In this document: positions 8,700-12,958 of the stretch, piece after piece
Layout: every line of letters starts with the position of its first letter
How positions within the stretch are numbered: position 1 is the stretch's first letter
Source of the DNA: Saprospirales bacterium
Lineage (GTDB): Bacteria > Bacteroidota > Bacteroidia > Chitinophagales > JADIYW01
Length of the DNA stretch: 12,958 nucleotides
Direction of reading: 5' to 3'
Assembly (NCBI GenBank): GCA_016711605.1
Contig: JADJSS010000006.1
Span: 1 to 12,958, forward strand
The notes under the pieces: model-generated
The model's input: only the letters and a program-made list of their open reading frames with translations
Database searches by the model: none
Told to the model about the DNA's origin: nothing
Program-made: the position numbers and the translations under genes

Positions 8700-10374
8700 T
8701 GCAAGTAGAGAGCGACATTAATTCTAGTAACATCAAAACGCTGTCTGATAAGTTGGTTTATTGTATTTGCATTTTTGCTTATTAATTACAGGAATTAAAT
8801 GGTCATCTGGTTTACAAAATCATGTTGATGTATTGCTTGCTGACGAAGCTGAATACTTGCGAAATGGTTTGAATCTTTTCACATCATCGCAAAAAATTGG
8901 GACCAACGTATAGCCTTTGGTTATAAAGCACTTTCTTTTATTAATAGTAATCCAGTTGAGTTGTATTATTTGAATTATAAAATTGGTGCTATTGCAGTTG
9001 GTGTTTATTATTTATATTTTTGGTTCGATATAATATTCATATCACTGTTGCATTTTTTGATTGCATTTGCTTTTATTTTCGGATGTAAACATCAACACTT
9101 GGCCAAAATTTCTCATTTTGTAATAATTGTTTTATTGATTTTTTTATAGCGATAAAAAAATAGTTCTTCGGTTATGAATAAACTGATTTTATTTTCAGCA
9201 GTAACATTTATTTTAGCATTCGCGACCAAATTATTGTCTACTAGCCATGCTTCCTAACTGCTGTAAGTATTGCCTTTTCTATCTATAATTATAAAACAAT
9301 TGTTACTCCGAATTCCACATTTAGTATTACTGTTTTTGTTGCAGGAATTTTATTTTTTGTGTATGGAAAACCTGCAGATTCTTACTCAAATATCAATCGG
9401 ATTTACATTGCATTTTGCCAGCATTATGCAATTGCGTATAAAATGCGTACACACAGCTCAATGAATGCAGTAATTGAATGGATTGATTTTACAAGACCAT
9501 TATTTGGTGATTGCAAAAACAGTTCCAGAAATATTTATGAAACATTTTGATTTAGTGATACCACATGTTTTGTTTGTGGCGAAATTATATGTTGTTACGT
9601 TTCTAAATTTCGTATTGAATTTTATAGTGCCTATTTATTTTATTCATAAAATGAAAGTGAAACTTGCATTGTTGATTGGCTTGTTTGTATTCATTATTTT
9701 CTCTTTCTTTTATACAAAACAAGAGTATCGATAGTCGCTAAATTAAAAGAAAATGCAGTTGTGTTATTGTTCGCATTTGTTATCAGCATTTAAGTATTGG
9801 CATTTGTGCCATTATTTTTCCACGTCAACATTATATGATGATGCAGTGTGTTTGGGTTGCGTTGCTTCTTGGAATTATTTTATCTGTTTGGTTTGGAAAT
9901 GATTGATTTCAAAAATTTTTATGCATTACCATTAGTAGTTATGTCCGTATTTATTTCGCCAAAAGCAGCTGAATTTACTGACGTTTCAAGGCATGCCTGA
10001 TATTAAAAATTTATGTACTCAAAAGTTTATTGCGTACATGAATGAACAAAATGGACGAAACAACACACTATTTTTCAGCAATATTTTAAATGTACAAATG
10101 CTGTTTAACAAGCCTGGAGAAATTTTAAACAGTTTAATACAGGAATACATGTTGAAGCAAATGCCAATGAATACTAAGTATAATGACATTTTAACCAAGA
10201 TAAAATTGATATTATTTTGATGAATGATGCCTTGATAGAAGAATCAAGATTAAAGGAAGATAGCACATGGGAAAGCTTACCACGCATCCAGAAAATTTTA
10301 ATTTTAAGAAAAGTAAGAATATTGCAAAGATTGCAGTTGTTATTGATAAGATTATTAGATGTTGCAGAAAATAA
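8699..10374 (+). pseudogene. GT-C-like polytopic membrane protein A (putative glycosyltransferase), heavily frameshifted
   Basis: Starts at ATG 8699-8701, one base into the preceding stop, and continues through many short frames to about TAA 10372-10374 (about 558 codons if repaired). Pieced together: TM1 (CICIFAYLLITGI), then ADEAEYLRNGLNLF with the DE at 8842-8847 and NWDQRIAFGYKALSFI, then LYYLNYK (8961-8981), several TM segments, AFARP (about 9220), QHYA (9419-9430), FPRQHYMMM (9817-9840) and a soluble tail ending near KEDSTWESL (10259). An Asp-Glu pair after the first TM, in the first outer loop, is the hallmark of GT-C enzymes of the ArnT/PMT/GT39 kind, which take sugar from a polyprenyl-phosphate carrier. 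Function is inferred from this layout. The broken frame looks like sequence error rather than decay: the motifs survive, and one inserted T at 8876-8879 restores 40 clean codons. Small ORFs at 8961, 9270, 9474, 9993 and 10220 are pieces of it. Confidence 0.6.
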
Positions 10375-10376
10375 AA

Positions 10377-12000
10377 ATGCTATACCTTATTTTTCAATCA
10401 CAGATGATGAAGTTTCTACGCCAACATCAGTAATTACTTATGTTACAGGTACTTTATTTTATTGTGTTGCGGTTTTGAAATTATTTTCTGGCTTAGAAAA
10501 TAAAATGGATATTCAATTCGCTGACGAAGCTGCTTACATTCGTTTTGGATTAGACTTATACGGAAAACTCAACAGAGATTGGGGTGAGTTGTAGCCATTT
10601 GGTACAAATTATTATCCTATATAAACAACGACACAATTGCCTTGTATTATCTAAATTATAAATTACAGGCATTGCCATTTCTATTTTATTACATACCCTT
10701 TTTTAATACGCATTAAAACGAATTCGTTGCTTGCATTTGAGTTGCTTGTGTGTTTTAATAAGCTCAACCAATGTTTCTGTGTGGCCACAATTTCAAATTT
10801 TGCATTATTGTTCTATGTTTATTTTCTTTGCTCTGTATTTCATTTATAAAAAACAATATTTACAAATTCTCAGTATTGCAATGACTTGTTTATTATGTTT
10901 TCATGCAAGGCCAGAGTTTTATATTTCATTTTACTTGCTGCAATTGCAACATTCATTTGCATCTTTATTAATAGAAAAAAATTAGTAAAGATTGATGCGA
11001 TGCTACTCGTCAGTTTAGTAATTACTATATTTTTTGCGTTTATTTTTTCGTTTTCCTTCTAATAATTTTTTGGTTATAACCTTGGTGTTGCAGCTTTTTA
11101 TCAGCATTATGCATTTAATTTTAAAATAGCGTACTGGTGCGAAAATTGATGCTTGGTTATATTAAGGAAGAAATTTGTAAAAAAAAACATTTAGTGATTG
11201 CAATTCTGTGGTGCGTAATTAAAACACAGTAAAGATATTTTTATCAGTAATACGTTGTTTAATATCAAAAATTATTTCTTATTAGTTTAGTAAGTATAAC
11301 TTCTTATTTTTACCAGTTGATTTAATGCGTACAAAAAAATACAAACAGTATTATTACTTTTTTTGTTGGAATTGTTTTGTTTTAGTAATTAAGAAGAAAT
11401 ATCGAGCTTCATTTATCAGACAAATTTCAACAACAATTTTATGTTTTAGTAATGGCATTTTCGTATTTCCATCTGTATTGTCTTGTGTTTTTGTGTTTCC
11501 ACGATAACATTATATATTTTATTATAGATGCTATTTTTGTACGTCGTAATTGTTGCTATTTTAAATTCTAGTTTTGAAAAATATAAATTTAAATCATTTT
11601 ATTTCTTTCAATTGGAGTGCATTGTTTTATAACTCAAATATTAATAGCTACTCCTTTTTTGAAAGTAAATGCCAGTGTAAATAATCTTGTAATAAAGAAT
11701 TGACAGATTATTTAGCTAAAAATTACTCAATAAAAGAGCACACTATTTTACGAATATGCCTTTTGTTCGGGGCATATTGCCTTTGAATTTAAAAAGTAAA
11801 TACTATTTCGATAAAAAGAAAAATACACCATTTACGCATTATTTAGGTTCTGCAAAATTAATATAGTGATTATCGATCCTACGCCTACAAAGAGATCACA
11901 TATTACGGCAGATTCTACATGGTTGAGTTTTTATCCAGGATTTTGAAAAGTATCATTTAAAAAAGTGCAGTACAACAGTTGTGGAAACGCTGTTTGTTAG
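10377..12000 (+). pseudogene. GT-C-like polytopic membrane protein B (paralogue of A), heavily frameshifted
   Basis: Tandem paralogue of the preceding gene, about 540 codons if repaired. Shared anchors in the same order: ADEAAYIRFGLDLYG with DE at 10523-10528, WYKLLSYIN, LYYLNYK (10642-10662), CFHARPEF (about 10900-10920), QHYAFNFK (11102-11125), FPR.HYI (11496-11516) and TADSTWLSFYP (11911 on). DE and LYYLNYK are 119 nt apart in both copies. One base missing between 10593 and 10594 hides NRDWGELYAIWYKLLSYI. The start is uncertain. ATG 10377 lies 2 nt after the likely stop of A, and its distance to the DE motif (146 nt) matches that in A (143 nt), but a shift is then needed before TM1 (ITYVTGTLFYCVAVLKLF). 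The end, near TAG 11998-12000 or TAA 12002-12004, meets the thiE stop on the other strand. Role as for A: a putative membrane glycosyltransferase acting on lipid-linked sugar. Confidence 0.55.
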
Positions 12001-12600
12001 TTAAAAATTTGAATAAATTCTTGAATAGTTTTTCTTTTGATCTGATAAATTAATTGCAGAAGAAACAGCAATACCGTAAATGCCCAGTATTTATTAATGG
12101 TTCACGTCTTAGTGGAATTCCACCAATGGCACAATTGGTATTGAAGAGTTGAGTATTGTAAAATCATAGAATAACACATCTAGTCAAGAACAGCCCACTC
12201 AAATTGCTTTTGTTTTTGTATTTATATTGACCAAGTCCGATGTAGTTTGCTCCATTTTTTTCATGCTCTGTAATATCTTCAAGTGTGTTTGCTGTTGCAC
12301 CAATAATTTTTTTAGTACCCAAAATTTTTCGAGCTTTTATAATTGACAAATCATTTTTACCAAGATGCACACCATCAGCATTTATTGCTTTACAAATTTC
12401 TACATTATCATTTTATAATTAATGTTGTTTGGAATTGATCACAAATAGATTTTACATCTTTTGCTGTTTGTAACCATCCATCATACGATTGATTTTTACC
12501 GCACAATTGAATCCAGCAATTCCATTTTACAAGCTATTTCTGCTAATTCCTGATAAAGAAATATGTACATCTTGTATTTAAATAATGTAATGCGAAATCA
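12001..12600 (-). pseudogene. thiE: Thiamine-phosphate synthase ThiE, frameshifted
   Basis: ThiE joins the thiazole phosphate and HMP pyrophosphate moieties to thiamine phosphate in the cytoplasm. The clean core (12164-12370) reads VHLGKNDLSIIKARKILG, IIGATANTLEDI and GANYIGLG, diagnostic for the family. Repairing small indels extends it upstream through ELAEIACKM, QLCGKNQSYDGWLQTAKDVK, ICDQFQTTLIINDNVE (one surplus A near 12411-12414) and CKAINADG. Downstream it extends through SIPIVAIGGIPL, INTGIYGIAVSSAINLS and a tail ending at TAA 12001-12003. This gives about 199 codons, close to the usual 200-210. The exact start (around 12590-12600) is not resolvable. No thiS, thiC or thiG lies next to it and no TPP riboswitch is recognisable, so it appears as a lone thiE. 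An essential-type enzyme with intact motifs but a broken frame points to sequence error. It converges with glycosyltransferase-like gene B. Confidence 0.8.
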
Positions 12601-12604
12601 CCTT

Positions 12605-12630
12605 CAAAAATAAATAAAAAAAATGGACAA
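12605..12630 (-). promoter_or_regulatory. Possible thiE promoter
   Basis: The minus strand carries TTG (complement of 12628-12630), 15 nt, then TATTTTTG (complement of 12605-12612), an exact TAnnTTTG match. The spacer is 2 nt shorter than the usual minimum, which a base lost in the adjoining A-run would explain. It lies just before the likely thiE start. Confidence 0.25.
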
Positions 12631-12635
12631 GAGTC

Positions 12636-12669
12636 TTGATAATTCAGACTTAAAATGTATTTATCTTTG
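12636..12669 (+). promoter_or_regulatory. Bacteroidota-type promoter for the antitoxin-like gene
   Basis: TTG (12636-12638), a 23-nt spacer, then TATCTTTG (12662-12669) fits TTG-N17-23-TAnnTTTG without mismatch. The first ATG follows 16 nt later at 12686. It is divergent from the thiE promoter candidate, and the two -33 elements are only 5 nt apart. Confidence 0.4.
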
Positions 12670-12685
12670 TTTAAACGGAATTGAA

Positions 12686-12958
12686 ATGCAAAAGAAATTA
12701 AACATAAATCATATGCTATAAAGAAAAGCAATCTCTTTTCTTTCACAAGAAGAATTTATAAGAATACAATGTTGTTGAACAATCAGAAGTGGTGTTTTCT
12801 ATAAATTATTTAAAATAAAATTTTCTTCTAAATTCGATATAAATACTTCAGAATGGTCTACGATATTATGGGTATTTCTACCAAATCTAATTCAACGATA
12901 TCAACAACAAGAAAATACACTTTCTGCTACCTAAACAGAATTTGTTTTGAAAATTGAA
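12686..12958 (+). pseudogene. Xre/MbcA/ParS-type antitoxin, N-terminal part (frameshifted, cut by window edge)
   Basis: Short frames from ATG 12686 assemble into a recognisable N-terminal region: MQKKLNINHML, KAISFLSQEEFIRIQ, EQSEVVFSINYL, then FSSKFDINTSEWSTIL, GISTKS, IQRYQQQENTLSAT and TEFVLKIE, running off the window. The core, SxxEWSxILGISxKSxQRY followed by LSxxxTExVLKI, is the helix-turn-helix plus linker found before the DUF2384 domain in Xre/MbcA/ParS antitoxins. These bind a RES-family or related toxin and repress their own operon. At least three or four indels are needed in 273 nt, so residue numbers are meaningless, and both the C-terminal domain and any toxin lie outside the window. 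The pattern was recognised by eye after frame repair, so the assignment is probable rather than certain. Confidence 0.5.

Noticed and set aside
9993..10220. Stand-alone 75-aa gene
   Set aside because: It is the frame-intact part of the soluble tail of GT-C-like protein A; the similarity to the tail of B continues on past its stop.
10220..10594. Separate 125-aa gene starting with ATG at 10220
   Set aside because: This frame is a chimera. Its first part (up to TWESL) is the end of A, and its last part (from the TM segment through ADEAAY) is the start of B.
8699..12600. Genuine pseudogene decay of the glycosyltransferase and thiE region
   Set aside because: Catalytic and structural motifs are intact, nearly all breaks are small indels, and unrelated genes on both strands are hit alike with a gradient toward the edge. 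One in-frame TAA in FPR.HYI of B (11502-11507) could be a true nonsense change but is as easily an indel.
12543..12746. Minus-strand ORF of 67 aa upstream of thiE
   Set aside because: It runs across the promoter region and the start of the antitoxin-like gene, has no family features, and fits neither neighbouring reading frame.
12570..12958. TPP riboswitch or other thi genes (thiS, thiC) upstream of thiE
   Set aside because: No CTGAGA-type core was found, and the frames upstream fit an antitoxin-like gene on the opposite strand rather than ThiS.

Overview
The window is AT-rich and reads as Bacteroidota (the Flavobacteriia/Chitinophagia/Saprospiria part of the phylum; I cannot place it more precisely). 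The grounds are the lack of Shine-Dalgarno sites, -7 boxes of the TAnnTTTG type (6197, 12662), a signal peptide ending in FA|Q, and the style of the ThiE and acyltransferase sequences. No rRNA, tRNA, CRISPR array or insertion sequence was seen.

Left part, all on the minus strand (2-6134). Read in the direction of transcription it holds: a tandem two-domain NAD-dependent epimerase/dehydratase (6134 to 4077, broken by two single-base frameshifts); a penicillin-acylase-family N-terminal-nucleophile hydrolase (3984 to 1615); a small secreted DUF3060 protein (1563 to 1096); and a sterol-desaturase/fatty-acid-hydroxylase-family membrane di-iron enzyme (949 to 2). The acylase and DUF3060 genes are close enough to be co-transcribed. 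The hydroxylase may have its own promoter.

Right part, plus strand (6227 to about 12000). This is a cassette of two duplicated pairs: two tandem acyltransferase-3 (OafA-like) membrane proteins of about 404 aa each, then two tandem large membrane proteins that look like GT-C-fold glycosyltransferases. The joints are tight: 48 nt, a TAATG overlap, and about 2 nt. The most economical reading is one operon that builds and O-acylates a surface or lipid-linked glycan. The second acyltransferase has lost the EE of the HLWSxSxEEQFY motif. The two GT-C-like genes can be aligned to each other through five shared anchors although both are full of frameshifts.

Right end. thiE (thiamine-phosphate synthase) lies on the minus strand at about 12001-12600, convergent with the glycosyltransferase cassette. 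At the edge, on the plus strand from 12686, is what looks like the N-terminal half of an Xre/MbcA/ParS-type antitoxin behind a good Bacteroidota-type promoter.

A caution for the reader: frameshifts become steadily denser from left to right. There are none in the first 4.3 kb, a few between 4.3 and 8.7 kb, and one every few dozen bases after that. They hit every gene whatever its strand or function, including thiE, and several of those I could localise are one-base errors in homopolymers. I think this is falling sequence quality toward a contig end rather than gene decay. Coordinates and residue numbers to the right of 8.0 kb are therefore approximate.
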